A DNA stretch of 33,969 nucleotides from an uncultured Enterococcus sp. (GTDB lineage Bacteria > Bacillota > Bacilli > Lactobacillales > Enterococcaceae), in contig CAMJVA010000002.1 in NCBI GenBank assembly GCA_946409145.1, positions 1-33,969 of the forward strand, given 5' to 3'. Shown piece by piece: positions 1 through 9,150 of the stretch. The notes beneath the pieces were generated by a model, which ran no database searches, was not told where the DNA came from, and saw only the letters and a list, made by a program, of their open reading frames with translations. The stretch's first letter is position 1. Each line of letters begins with the position of its first letter. A program made the translations under genes and the position numbers.

Positions 1-2
1 AA

Positions 3-107
3 CCTTATTTAATTCAAAAAGGTTTTTTAAAACGCACAGCAAGAGGAAGAGTGGCCACGGTGAAAGCCTATGAACACTTAGGAATTCCTTTTTCTTATGA
101 TGATTAA
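3..107 (+). CDS. ruvB: Holliday junction helicase RuvB, C-terminal fragment (5' end outside window)
   Basis: Frame 3 reads [34 protein letters not shown], which matches the RuvB C-terminal signature (RGRxAT..AYxHLG). Confidence 0.85.
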   Translation, partial: PYLIQKGFLKRTARGRVATVKAYEHLGIPFSYDD

Positions 108-132
108 AAAATGAGTTTCCATCACTTTATTT

Positions 133-172
133 AAAAGAGGAAAGGCGCGGCCTAACCTCTTTTATTTTTTTC
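133..172 (+). terminator. Intrinsic terminator after ruvB
   Basis: AAAAGAGGaaAGGCgcgGCCTaaCCTCTTTT stem followed by a T-rich run. Confidence 0.75.
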
Positions 173-213
173 TTAAAAAATTTTTGCTACAATGAAAAAA
201 AGGAGCTAATGAG

Positions 214-777
214 ATGGAAAAAAAACAAAGTACCAAAAAAGCTTTACAAGAAGCTTTAATTCATCTTTGTCTAGAGCAGCCTTTTTCCAAAGTTTCTGTT
301 AAAGAGATTACCCAAGAAGCAGGAATTAATCGACAAACTTTTTATTATCATTATAAAGATAAAGAAACTTTATTGAAGGAAGTTTATTATGAAGACTCCC
401 TTCATTTTATGGATGAAGATATTAGTTTGACCAATTGGGAAGAAGAAGCTTTACTCATGTTAAAGGCGATGTATGAAAAAAAAGATTTTTATCAACATTC
501 TTTATATGGAAAAAATTATCTTTTATTTGATATTTTTACTGACTTAATTGAGTCTCGTTTTATTGATTTGTTTGCTTTACTTGATGAAGACAAACATTTA
601 TTAGTGGAAGACAAAAATTTTTACGCCAGTTTTTTTGCTTATGGTTGCAGCGGGGTCTTACAAAAATGGTTAGTAACTGGGTTAAAAGAACCTCCCATTG
701 AAATGGCCGCTAGACTTTATCGCTTAGCCAAAGACGTGGAATTTTTTGCTATGGGCTTATACGATGGGTACCGTTAA
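214..777 (+). CDS. TetR/AcrR family transcriptional regulator
   Basis: N-terminal HTH: KKALQEALIHLCLEQPFSKVSVKEITQEAGINRQTFYYHYKDKETLL. RBS aggagc upstream. Confidence 0.9.
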   Translation: MEKKQSTKKALQEALIHLCLEQPFSKVSVKEITQEAGINRQTFYYHYKDKETLLKEVYYEDSLHFMDEDISLTNWEEEALLMLKAMYEKKDFYQHSLYGKNYLLFDIFTDLIESRFIDLFALLDEDKHLLVEDKNFYASFFAYGCSGVLQKWLVTGLKEPPIEMAARLYRLAKDVEFFAMGLYDGYR

Positions 778-832
778 AAATGAGTGTTGTGCCCTTGTTT
801 CCTTTAGTAGTTGAACGACTTTTGATGAAAAA

Positions 833-866
833 AAAGAGAGCTGAACAAAATGTCCAACTCTCTTAA
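833..866 (-). terminator. Terminator for the OsmC gene (U-tract on minus strand)
   Basis: AAGAGAGcTGaACAaaaTGTcCAaCTCTCTT; the minus-strand read ends in CTCTCTTTTTTTT. Confidence 0.7.
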
Positions 867-882
867 ATGATTTATGAAATTT

Positions 883-1332
883 TTACGCTGGACAGTTTAA
901 AGTGTCCCCATTTTCTTCATTGACTAAAGTTAAGGCTGTAGGGTGTTGTAAAATATGATAAACCATACTTGTTTCTTGAGCTCGTTTTAAAAAGGCCATT
1001 TTTTCTTTTTCTGAAAGATTGGCTTTCAAATGAAAACTAAACTCAATTTTATTAAAAGGATTAATATTATCTTGTTTAATATATTCAGGATAAACTAGCC
1101 CTTTCACACTAACAGACAATTCTTTCAGAGAAACATTTTCTTTTTTCGCCAGAGAAACAGCTGAAGAACATAAACTAGTTGCAAATGAGGCCATGAGTAA
1201 TTGCATTGAGTCAGGGCCAAGATCAGTTCCCCCAACTTCTCGCATGCGATCGGAAATCAAGGTGTGGTGACCAGCGTTATTTTGAACTTGGTAACCTTTG
1301 TGCAAATAAGTGGCACTAGCTGTAATTTCCAT
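883..1332 (-). CDS. OsmC family protein
   Basis: 149-aa ORF with OsmC-like architecture (GGTDLGPDSMQLLMASFATSLCSSAVSLAKKENV). Confidence 0.8.
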   Translation of the reverse strand: MEITASATYLHKGYQVQNNAGHHTLISDRMREVGGTDLGPDSMQLLMASFATSLCSSAVSLAKKENVSLKELSVSVKGLVYPEYIKQDNINPFNKIEFSFHLKANLSEKEKMAFLKRAQETSMVYHILQHPTALTLVNEENGDTLNCPA

Positions 1333-1465
1333 AAAAATCCTCCTTTTATTGCCTGTTTATTTTCTTTAAAGATACAAAGAAAAAAGAAGAAAGGCAATAA
1401 TATCAGGGGTTTTTTAATTTTATTTTCATAAAGAAAACAAATTGAAATATAAAGGAGAAAATATT

Positions 1466-1891
1466 ATGAGAATTCTTTTTGTATGTTTAGGTAATATTTG
1501 TCGTTCTCCCATGGCAGAAATGTTAGCAAGAGACATTATTGCTAAAAATTCTTGGGAAGAAAAATACCAAGTGGACTCTTGTGCCATTTCTTCTTATGAA
1601 GTAGGAAATCCTCCTCATATGGGAACAGTGAGCATTTTAAAAGAAAAAAAGATTCCCTTAGTTTTTCATGAAGCCCGCCAAATGACTTTAGAAGATTATG
1701 AAAAATACGATTTGATTTTAGGAATGGATAATAAAAACGTCACGAAACTAAAAAAAGATGCTCCGGAAAAATATCGCCAGAAAGTGCATCTTTTTTTAGA
1801 AAATCAAGAAGTCCCTGATCCATATTACACAGGAAATTTTTTAGAAACATATACTTTATTATCCAAAGGAATGAAAAAGTGGTTAGTTTAA
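1466..1891 (+). CDS. Low-molecular-weight protein tyrosine phosphatase
   Basis: P-loop VCLGNICRSPMAE and the C-terminal DPYYTG motif. ATG 1466 follows AAAGGAG, so the ORF-track start is upstream of the likely start. Confidence 0.93.
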   Translation: MRILFVCLGNICRSPMAEMLARDIIAKNSWEEKYQVDSCAISSYEVGNPPHMGTVSILKEKKIPLVFHEARQMTLEDYEKYDLILGMDNKNVTKLKKDAPEKYRQKVHLFLENQEVPDPYYTGNFLETYTLLSKGMKKWLV

Positions 1892-1897
1892 CTTCTT

Positions 1898-2965
1898 TTA
1901 AAATTTTTCTCCTGTGAGCTCTTCCATTAAATCTTGGACAGTGGTCATTTTATTTAAGCGCCAAACATTTTCTCCAGCAAAAACCAACCCTTCTTCTGGG
2001 GTTTCATGAGCACTTTTTAATAAGTGCTCAGAAATACAGTAAGGAATATTTTTTCGATCACAGTGTTTAAAGGCTAAACAATTACGACATTTTTCAATAG
2101 GGATGCTCGCTTCACTAATTTTTTTAGTGAAGCTATTTTTTATGGCTCGAGCCGGCATACCCACGGGACTTTTAATAATAACTAAATCATCTTTGGTGGC
2201 GTTTAAATAGGCTTCTTTGAATTTTTTTGGTGCGTCACATTCTTCAGTCGTGACAAAACTCGTGGCCATTTGAACACCACTGCAACCAAGGGAGAGGTAA
2301 TGTTCAATATCTTTTTTATCAAAAACACCACCGGCAAAAATAACCGGAATTTCCTTTTGATATTTTTCAGAAAAGGTTTGAACCACACTGATGATTTTTT
2401 TAACTTCTTCATCCATATTTGTTTCTAATTGTGTCAGTTTAAAACCTAAATGTCCTCCTGCTTTTGGTCCTTCTACGACTAAAAAATCAGCCGTTTTTCC
2501 AAAATGTTTATCCCAATATTTCAATAAAATGTTGCAGCCTTTACTACTAGAAACAATCGGGGCAATTTTAGTGAGGCTGTCTTTCACAAGGCCAGGAAGC
2601 TCGGTAGGTAGACCGCCACCAGAAATAATCACATCGGCTTTGGCTTTTACACATGCTTCAATATATTTTCCATACTGATAAGTAGAGGCCATTACATTAA
2701 AACCTAAAAGACCATTAGTGCCTTTTTGGGCAATTTTTCGCGCTTTTTCTAATTCTAAAGGAATCGCTTTTAAATTAGCTTTTAAAGGATTTTTTTCAAA
2801 ACTATCTAAGTGACAGCCAATTTGAGCCGTGGAAATAATGCCAATTCCCCCAAATTTTGCCACATGTCCAGAAAGGTTAGCAAGGGAGATACCAATGCCC
2901 ATTCCCCCTTGAATAATCGGATATTTACTTTTTAGTTCACCAATATTTAAAGCAGGTAGATTCAT
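1898..2965 (-). CDS. NAD(P)H-dependent flavin oxidoreductase (nitronate monooxygenase / FabK-like family)
   Basis: IIQGGMGIGIS, GLLGFNVMAS, VVEGPKAGGHLG, VIFAGGVFDKKD and GCSGVQMATSFV motifs; C-terminal CRNCLAFKHCDRKNIPYC cluster. Confidence 0.88.
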   Translation of the reverse strand: MNLPALNIGELKSKYPIIQGGMGIGISLANLSGHVAKFGGIGIISTAQIGCHLDSFEKNPLKANLKAIPLELEKARKIAQKGTNGLLGFNVMASTYQYGKYIEACVKAKADVIISGGGLPTELPGLVKDSLTKIAPIVSSSKGCNILLKYWDKHFGKTADFLVVEGPKAGGHLGFKLTQLETNMDEEVKKIISVVQTFSEKYQKEIPVIFAGGVFDKKDIEHYLSLGCSGVQMATSFVTTEECDAPKKFKEAYLNATKDDLVIIKSPVGMPARAIKNSFTKKISEASIPIEKCRNCLAFKHCDRKNIPYCISEHLLKSAHETPEEGLVFAGENVWRLNKMTTVQDLMEELTGEKF

Positions 2966-2980
2966 AAAGATTCTCCTTTT

Positions 2981-2997
2981 CTTTTGATTATCAAACT
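2981..2997 (-). promoter_or_regulatory. FabT-like operator upstream of the FabK-like gene
   Basis: Plus strand CTTTTGATTATCAAACT; minus strand AGTTTGATAATCAAAAG. Close to the FabT box consensus ANTTTGATTATCAAATT as I recall it. Confidence 0.75.
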
Positions 2998-3004
2998 TTT
3001 TTCA

Positions 3005-3033
3005 ACTGTAAAAAAATAAAAGTCATTTGTCAA
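3005..3033 (-). promoter_or_regulatory. SigA-type promoter for the FabK-like gene
   Basis: Minus strand TTGACA-N17-TACAGT; the FabT-like box lies immediately downstream of the -10. Confidence 0.7.
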
Positions 3034-3125
3034 CTTAAATTTTTTTACTAAAGCCAAAAAGTCAATAAATTCAAGGAACAAAGGAAAAATAAAATATTAA
3101 TGAAAAATTTCTCATAATTTTTTCC

Positions 3126-3154
3126 TTGCAATTTATTTTTCAAGTAGGTATAGT
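3126..3154 (+). promoter_or_regulatory. SigA-type promoter for fabT
   Basis: TTGCAA-N17-TATAGT. Confidence 0.7.
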
Positions 3155-3184
3155 TTGCCTATCAAATTGTTTGATAATCAAATT
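3152..3184 (+). promoter_or_regulatory. Two adjoining FabT-like operators
   Basis: AGTTTGCCTATCAAATT (3152-3168) and TGTTTGATAATCAAATT (3168-3184) both resemble ANTTTGATTATCAAATT; the first overlaps the -10. Confidence 0.75.
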
Positions 3185-3205
3185 AATTTTCAGGGAGGTG
3201 AGAAT

Positions 3206-3646
3206 TTGGATGAACGGGTGGAATTAATTAATGAGTATTTAGTTTCTGTGTTCAACGATATTTTAACCATTGAAGAATCTGAATTGAAAAAATCCTCTTT
3301 TAATGATTTATCCATTAAAGAAATGCACACTATTGAAGCCATTGGTCTTTACAAAAAAAAGACCATGTCAGAAGTGGCTAAGGAATTATCAGTAACCGTT
3401 GGTACTTTAACTGTGGCAGTGAATCATTTGGTGAAAAAAGATTATGTGGAACGCATTCGCTCAGAAGATGACCGCCGAGTGGTGAAGTTAGCCCTAACGA
3501 AAAAAGGAAAACTTGTTTTTCGAGTTCATCAAGCTTTTCATCGTAAAATGGTCCAAGAAATTTTAAAAGACATGGATAACCAACAAGAAGATGTGTTAAT
3601 TACTGCTTTAGGAAAATTACATTTTTTCTTACAGGAGTTTAAGTAA
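3206..3646 (+). CDS. fabT: MarR-family regulator of fatty-acid synthesis FabT
   Basis: MarR wHTH (MSEVAKELSVTVGTLTVAVNHLVKKDYVERIRSEDDRRVVKLALTKKG) heading the fab cluster. TTG 3206 follows GGGAGGTG; the ORF-track start at 3155 falls inside the promoter/operator. Confidence 0.9.
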   Translation: MDERVELINEYLVSVFNDILTIEESELKKSSFNDLSIKEMHTIEAIGLYKKKTMSEVAKELSVTVGTLTVAVNHLVKKDYVERIRSEDDRRVVKLALTKKGKLVFRVHQAFHRKMVQEILKDMDNQQEDVLITALGKLHFFLQEFK

Positions 3647-3658
3647 GGAGGATTTTTT

Positions 3659-4579
3659 TTGCAAATATTAAAAACAGCTCACTTCTTACCAGAAAAAGTC
3701 CTGACCAATCTGGATTTAGAAAAAACTTTAGACACTACAGATGACTGGATTAAAAGCCGAACAGGGATTTCTTTACGCCACATAGGAGAAAATATCACCA
3801 CAAGTGACATGGCCATTGAAGTGGGAAAAAAACTTTTAGGAGATATAGATCCTTTAAGTATTGACTTTGTCATTGTGGCAACCTTCACGCCAGAATTGGC
3901 TATGCCCACTGTTTCTTGTAAGGTTCAAGGAGCTCTCGGTTTAAAAAATGCCTGTGCCTTTGATTTAAATGCTGCTTGCTCTGGGTTTGTTTACGCTATG
4001 AATGTGGCTAATGGACTGTTAAAAACAGGGTTAAAAAAAGGCATGGTCATTGGAGCCGAAAAAATTAGTTCCGTGTTAGATTTTCATGACCGAAAAACAG
4101 CTGTCTTATTTGGGGATGGAGCAGGGGGCGTGTTGTTAGAAGACAGTCCAAATCCTACTTACCAAATAATGGGAGCAGATGGTAAAAAAAGTGAGCTCCT
4201 TCAGTCTGGTTTTCCAGAAGGGACAGAAAAAATTTCCATGGACGGTCGAGGAATTTTTAATTTTGTTTTAGGGGAAGTCAAAGACAATATTTTAAAAACA
4301 GTGGAAAAAAGTCCCTATGCTTTAGAAGAAATTGATTATTTTTTACTTCATCAAGCGAATCTTCGTTTGTTAAAACAACTGGCACATAAATTTTCTTTGC
4401 CAGAAGAAAAATTTTTAGCGAACTTAGCAGAAACAGGCAACACTTCAGCTGCTAGTATTCCTATTTTATTATCAGAGTTTGTGGAAAAAGGTGTTCTAAA
4501 ACTTTTTTCCAAAGAAAAAATCCTTCTGTCTGGTTTTGGTGGAGGACTCACATACGGCACGATGATTATTACATTATAA
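3659..4579 (+). CDS. fabH: 3-oxoacyl-ACP synthase III
   Basis: FDLNAACSGFVYA (Cys), LLHQAN (His) and GNTSAAS (Asn) catalytic motifs; TTG start after AAGGAGG. Confidence 0.95.
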   Translation: MQILKTAHFLPEKVLTNLDLEKTLDTTDDWIKSRTGISLRHIGENITTSDMAIEVGKKLLGDIDPLSIDFVIVATFTPELAMPTVSCKVQGALGLKNACAFDLNAACSGFVYAMNVANGLLKTGLKKGMVIGAEKISSVLDFHDRKTAVLFGDGAGGVLLEDSPNPTYQIMGADGKKSELLQSGFPEGTEKISMDGRGIFNFVLGEVKDNILKTVEKSPYALEEIDYFLLHQANLRLLKQLAHKFSLPEEKFLANLAETGNTSAASIPILLSEFVEKGVLKLFSKEKILLSGFGGGLTYGTMIITL

Positions 4580-4614
4580 AATAAAAAAATTTAAAAAATA
4601 AAAGGAGAATTACC

Positions 4615-4842
4615 ATGACATTTGAAAAAATCCAAGAAATTATTTGCGAAGAATTAGGAAAAGAAAAAGAAGAAGTAAAATTAGAAACGAATATTCAAGA
4701 AGAATTAGATGCAGATTCTTTAGATTTATTCCAAATCATTAATGAAATTGAAGATGCTTTTGAAGTGAAAATCGAATCAGAAGAAAATATTCATACAGTA
4801 GCAGATCTAGTTAATTATGTAGAAAGTCAATTAGTGAAATAA
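4615..4842 (+). CDS. acpP: Acyl carrier protein
   Basis: 75 aa with the phosphopantetheine site [18 protein letters not shown]. Confidence 0.95.
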   Translation: MTFEKIQEIICEELGKEKEEVKLETNIQEELDADSLDLFQIINEIEDAFEVKIESEENIHTVADLVNYVESQLVK

Positions 4843-4860
4843 AAGGGGGACACGCGTTTC

Positions 4861-5802
4861 ATGGAAACAGCCATTACACAATTATTAGGCATTGAAAAAC
4901 CTATTTTTCAAGGGGGAATGGCCTGGGTGGCAGATAGTCATTTAGCCGCGGCTGTTTCTAATGCTGGAGGATTAGGAATTATTGGAGCAGGAAATGCACC
5001 AAAAGAAGTGGTTGAAAAAGAAATTGACACCATTTTTTCTTTAACGGATAAACCTTTTGGGGTCAACGTCATGCTTTTAAGTCCTTTTGCTAAAGATATT
5101 ATTTCCTTAGTCATTGAAAAAAAAGTTCCCGTAGTCACAACCGGTGCCGGAAATCCAGCGCCTTATATGAAAGAGTTAAAAGAAGCGGGAATAAAAGTTA
5201 TTCCTGTTGTTCCAAGTTGTGCTTTAGGTCAGCGCATGGAAAAAATTGGCGCTGATGCAGTTATTGGTGAGGGAATGGAAGCTGGAGGACATATTGGAAA
5301 ATTAACCACCATGAGTTTAATTCCTCAACTAGTGGATAGTTTAACTATTCCAGTCATTGCCGCAGGAGGCATTTGGGACAAACGAACCTTTGCAGCCAGT
5401 CTTTTACTAGGAGCAGCAGGAGTTCAAATGGGAACCGCCTTTTTAGTTGCTGAAGAATGTCAGGTTCACGATAACTACAAAGAAAAAGTTTTAAAAGCCA
5501 GAGACATTGACACGGTAATTACTAATCAATTTTTAGGGCATCCAGTGAGAGGGTTAAAAAATAAATTAACAACGCGCTATTTGCAATTAGAAAAAGAAGA
5601 AATGAAAAAAGAAAAACCCGACGCATCCTCTTTAGAAAATCTCGGTCAAGGGGCTTTAAGAAAAGCGGTGACTGAAGGAAATTTAGAAAGTGGTGCTTTT
5701 ATGGCTGGACAATGTGCCGGGGCTATTTCTAAAAGACAAACCTGCGCCGAAATTTTAAATGAAGTCTATGAAGGAGTCACTCTTTTAGGAGGTAATGCAT
5801 GA
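4861..5802 (+). CDS. fabK: Enoyl-ACP reductase II FabK
   Basis: IFQGGMAWVADSHLAAAVSNAGGLGIIGAGNAP...EGMEAGGHIG...IPVIAAGGI; position between acpP and fabD. Confidence 0.95.
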   Translation: METAITQLLGIEKPIFQGGMAWVADSHLAAAVSNAGGLGIIGAGNAPKEVVEKEIDTIFSLTDKPFGVNVMLLSPFAKDIISLVIEKKVPVVTTGAGNPAPYMKELKEAGIKVIPVVPSCALGQRMEKIGADAVIGEGMEAGGHIGKLTTMSLIPQLVDSLTIPVIAAGGIWDKRTFAASLLLGAAGVQMGTAFLVAEECQVHDNYKEKVLKARDIDTVITNQFLGHPVRGLKNKLTTRYLQLEKEEMKKEKPDASSLENLGQGALRKAVTEGNLESGAFMAGQCAGAISKRQTCAEILNEVYEGVTLLGGNA

Positions 5803-6713
5803 AAATTGCTTTAGCTTTTCCCGGACAGGGAGCACAAAAAATCGGTTTAGGGAAAGAATTTATGAGTTTTCCTACTTACAAAAAATATTTTACTCAAGCT
5901 TCCGAAATTTTAGGTTATGATTTGTTTTCTATTTGTCAAAGTGAAAAAATCCATGAAACAAAATACACTCAAGTGGCACTTTTTACTGCCAGTTTAGCGA
6001 CTTTAGAACTGTTAGAGCTAGATTATTCAAAAATTTCTTTAGGATTTGGTTTAAGCCTTGGGGAATACACCGCTTTAGTAGCTGGGAAAAAAGCGACTTT
6101 TGCTGAGTTTTTACCCATTGTGGAAAAAAGAGGACGACTCATGGGGGAAGTGAGTCAAAAATTTCCTGGGAAAATGGTGGTGACCATGAAAGTTCCTGTA
6201 GAAATTCTGACAGAAACTATTCATGAAGTGAATCCCAAAGAAGTGTTTATTTGTAACTTTAATACGAAAGAACAAATCGTTATTGGTGGAATGAATGACA
6301 GTGTGGATCAAGTGGTTTCTTTACTAAAAGAAAAAGGATTTAAAAAATTAATTCCTTTAAAAGTAAGCGGTGCTTTTCACACGCCCTTATTACATGAAGT
6401 AGTTGAAACCTTAACACCAGTTATTGAGCGGTTTTCTTTTGAAAAGGAAATTTTTCCTTTATTAAGTAATGTAACAGGGGAAATTCACGGCACTGATTTT
6501 AAAGAAAAACTAGTCCAACAAATTGAAAGTCCAGTAAAAATGGAAAAAATGTGTAACACTTTAAAACAAGAAGGCATCACTCACGTTTTAGAAATTGGCT
6601 GTGGCAATGTGGTAGGACAATTAGTGAAAAAAAATCAACCAGAAATAACACCTTTGACTATTGATACAAAAGAAAATCTAACCGCATTTAAGGAGTGGCA
6701 AAAACAATGGTAG
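5799..6713 (+). CDS. fabD: Malonyl-CoA:ACP transacylase
   Basis: FPGQGAQ, GLSLGEYTALVAG and GAFHTPLL motifs; ATGA overlap with fabK. Confidence 0.95.
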   Translation: MKIALAFPGQGAQKIGLGKEFMSFPTYKKYFTQASEILGYDLFSICQSEKIHETKYTQVALFTASLATLELLELDYSKISLGFGLSLGEYTALVAGKKATFAEFLPIVEKRGRLMGEVSQKFPGKMVVTMKVPVEILTETIHEVNPKEVFICNFNTKEQIVIGGMNDSVDQVVSLLKEKGFKKLIPLKVSGAFHTPLLHEVVETLTPVIERFSFEKEIFPLLSNVTGEIHGTDFKEKLVQQIESPVKMEKMCNTLKQEGITHVLEIGCGNVVGQLVKKNQPEITPLTIDTKENLTAFKEWQKQW

Positions 6714-7447
6714 AAAAAAATAAAGTTGTTTTAATTACTGGCTCCACTCGAGGCATTGGTAAAACCATTGGGGAAGAATTTGCTCGCTCTGGTTACCATG
6801 TGATTTTTAATGGACGAAAAAAGATTGATGAAACCTTTCTTTTACAACTAGAGGAAACTTATGGCATTAAAACCTTGGGATGTCTTGGGGATGTTTCAAA
6901 AATGAGTGATTGCCAAGAAATTTATCAAAAGGTAAAAGAAGTTTTTGGCACCATTGATATTTTAGTAAACAATGCTGGCATCACCAAAGATAATTTATTA
7001 TTGCGCATGACTGAAGGAGATTTTCGGCAATGTGTCGAAGTGAATTTAATGGGAACATTTAATATGTCAAAACTTTTTTTGAAAGATTTCTTAAAAAAAC
7101 GCCAAGGAGCCATTATTAATATGGCGTCTATTTCTGGAGTGACAGGAAATAGTGGTCAAACGAATTATGCTGCTTCAAAAGCTGGAGTCATTGGTTTTAC
7201 AAAATCTTTAGCCAAAGAAGTAGCTGGAAAAAATATTACGGTGAATGCCATTGCACCAGGTTTTATTGAAACAGATATGACAGATATACTTCAAGAAAAT
7301 GTGAAAGAACAAGTGAAAAATCAAATCCCTCTAAAACGTTTCGGCTTAACACAAGATATTGCTAAGGGCGCTTTATTTTTAGCAGAAAGTTCTTATATGA
7401 CCGGGCAAGTGTTAAACATTGACGGTGGATTAGTAATGAATGGATAG
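6707..7447 (+). CDS. fabG: 3-oxoacyl-ACP reductase
   Basis: SDR motifs TGSTRGIGK, NNAGIT, YAASKAG. ATG 6707 is preferred over the ORF-track GTG 6695. Confidence 0.95.
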   Translation: MVEKNKVVLITGSTRGIGKTIGEEFARSGYHVIFNGRKKIDETFLLQLEETYGIKTLGCLGDVSKMSDCQEIYQKVKEVFGTIDILVNNAGITKDNLLLRMTEGDFRQCVEVNLMGTFNMSKLFLKDFLKKRQGAIINMASISGVTGNSGQTNYAASKAGVIGFTKSLAKEVAGKNITVNAIAPGFIETDMTDILQENVKEQVKNQIPLKRFGLTQDIAKGALFLAESSYMTGQVLNIDGGLVMNG

Positions 7448-7462
7448 AAAGGAAGTGTTCCT

Positions 7463-8695
7463 GTGGAAAGAGTTGTAGTAACGGGTTATGGGGTCGTTTC
7501 TCCTGTAGGTTGCGAAATTGAAAATTTTTTTCCTAATATTGTTAAAGGAAAAAATGGAATTTCTCCCATTGAAAGTTTTCCAGCTGAAGAAACTGGCGTT
7601 ACTTTGGCTGCTGAAGTGAAAGATTTTCCCTTTGAACGCTACTTTACAAAAAAAGACGGAAAACGATTAGATCGCTTTTCCCTTTTTGGAATTTATGCAG
7701 CTTATGAGGCCTTAAAAATGAGCGGCTTAAATATGGCAGAAGAAGATCCTGATACTGTAGGTGTCATGGTTGGCTCTGGTGTGGGTGGATTACATACCAT
7801 TGAAGAACAAGTTATTCGTATGCACGACAAAGGACCAAGACGAGTCGCGCCTCTTTTTGTTCCTTTAACTATTGTGAATATGGCTGCTGGAAATATCGCT
7901 CAAGCTATTGGAGCTAAAGGAGATTGTCAGGCCATTGTCACTGCTTGTGCTAGTGGGACCCATTCTATTGGAGAAGCTTTTAGAAAAATTCGTCATGGTT
8001 ATCAGCAAGTGATGTTTGCTGGGGGGGCGGAAGCTTCCATTAATGAAATTGGTGTGGCTGGTTTTAATAATTTAACTGCTCTTTCTAGAAGTGAAGATCA
8101 AGAGCATGCTTCAATTCCTTTTGATAAAGAACGAAATGGTTTTGTCATGGGAGAAGGAGCAGGGATTTTAGTTTTAGAAAGTTTAAGCCATGCTAAAAAA
8201 CGCCACGCCACTATTTTAGGTGAAGTGGTAGGTTTTGGTTCTACTTGTGATGCTTATCATATGACCTCACCTGATCCAAGTGGTGCGGGAGCGAAAAAAG
8301 CCATGGAAAAAGCCATCGAAGAAGCTGAGATTACTCCAGAAGATATTGACTATATTAATGCTCATGGTACGAGTACTAAAGCTAATGATGAAACAGAAAT
8401 TTTAGCTATTGCGTCTTTATTTTTAAATAAAAAACCCTATGTTTCTTCGACGAAAAGTATGACTGGACATTTATTAGGAGCTGCTGGAGCCATTGAAGGC
8501 ATTATTACTTTAGAAAGTTTACGTCAAGGAGTGATTCCAGCTACCATTAATACTAAAAATCCGGAAGAAACTACGATTCCTTTAGTGCTTGGAGAAAGTA
8601 AAAAAATGCCTCTTCAATATGCCTTAAGTAATTCTTTAGGCTTTGGAGGACATAATGGGGTCTTAGCCTTTAAACGTTGGGAGGAAGAAATTTGA
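7463..8695 (+). CDS. fabF: 3-oxoacyl-ACP synthase II
   Basis: TACASGTHSIGEA active site, NAHGTST and KSMTGHLLGAAG motifs; GTG start. Confidence 0.95.
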   Translation: MERVVVTGYGVVSPVGCEIENFFPNIVKGKNGISPIESFPAEETGVTLAAEVKDFPFERYFTKKDGKRLDRFSLFGIYAAYEALKMSGLNMAEEDPDTVGVMVGSGVGGLHTIEEQVIRMHDKGPRRVAPLFVPLTIVNMAAGNIAQAIGAKGDCQAIVTACASGTHSIGEAFRKIRHGYQQVMFAGGAEASINEIGVAGFNNLTALSRSEDQEHASIPFDKERNGFVMGEGAGILVLESLSHAKKRHATILGEVVGFGSTCDAYHMTSPDPSGAGAKKAMEKAIEEAEITPEDIDYINAHGTSTKANDETEILAIASLFLNKKPYVSSTKSMTGHLLGAAGAIEGIITLESLRQGVIPATINTKNPEETTIPLVLGESKKMPLQYALSNSLGFGGHNGVLAFKRWEEEI

Positions 8696-9150
8696 CCATT
8701 GAATTAGAAAAATTAGTAGAGCAATTTTCTGCCTCGAATTTAACGGAGTTACATTATGAAACAAAAGAGGTCAAAATTGCTTTAAGTAAAAATCAAACAC
8801 CCTTAGCTGTGTCTCCTGCAGAAATCACGCATCTTCCTGAAAAAATAACAGAAGAAACCCCTTCTTTAAATGAAGTCACGGAACAAAAAGCGGAAGAGAA
8901 AAAAATTTCTGGAAAAATTTTAACCGCCCCTTTAATTGGGACGATTTATTTAAAACCAGAACCTGAAGCAAGTAATTTTGTGACTGTTGGACAGCATGTA
9001 GAAAAAGGAGAAACTGTTGCTATTATTGAAGCAATGAAAGTAATGAATGATATTCCTTCCCCTGTGAGTGGCATTGTTACAGAAATTTTAGTAGAAAATC
9101 AAACAGTCGTGGAATATGATCGTCCACTGTTTGCCATCGCGGAGGACTAA
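8692..9150 (+). CDS. accB: Biotin carboxyl carrier protein of acetyl-CoA carboxylase
   Basis: Biotinylation motif EAMKVMND; TTG 8692 overlaps the fabF stop (TTGA) after GGGAGGAAG. Confidence 0.93.
   Translation: MTIELEKLVEQFSASNLTELHYETKEVKIALSKNQTPLAVSPAEITHLPEKITEETPSLNEVTEQKAEEKKISGKILTAPLIGTIYLKPEPEASNFVTVGQHVEKGETVAIIEAMKVMNDIPSPVSGIVTEILVENQTVVEYDRPLFAIAED

Noticed and set aside
2203-2678. ORFs on both strands inside the FabK-like gene (69 and 95 aa)
   Set aside because: Fully nested in a well-supported CDS, with no plausible RBS or domain; AT-rich genomes produce such shadow ORFs.
6039-6100. FabD nucleophile motif GLSLGE instead of GHSLGE
   Set aside because: I believe this variant is common in FabD of streptococci and relatives, and the catalytic Ser is intact.
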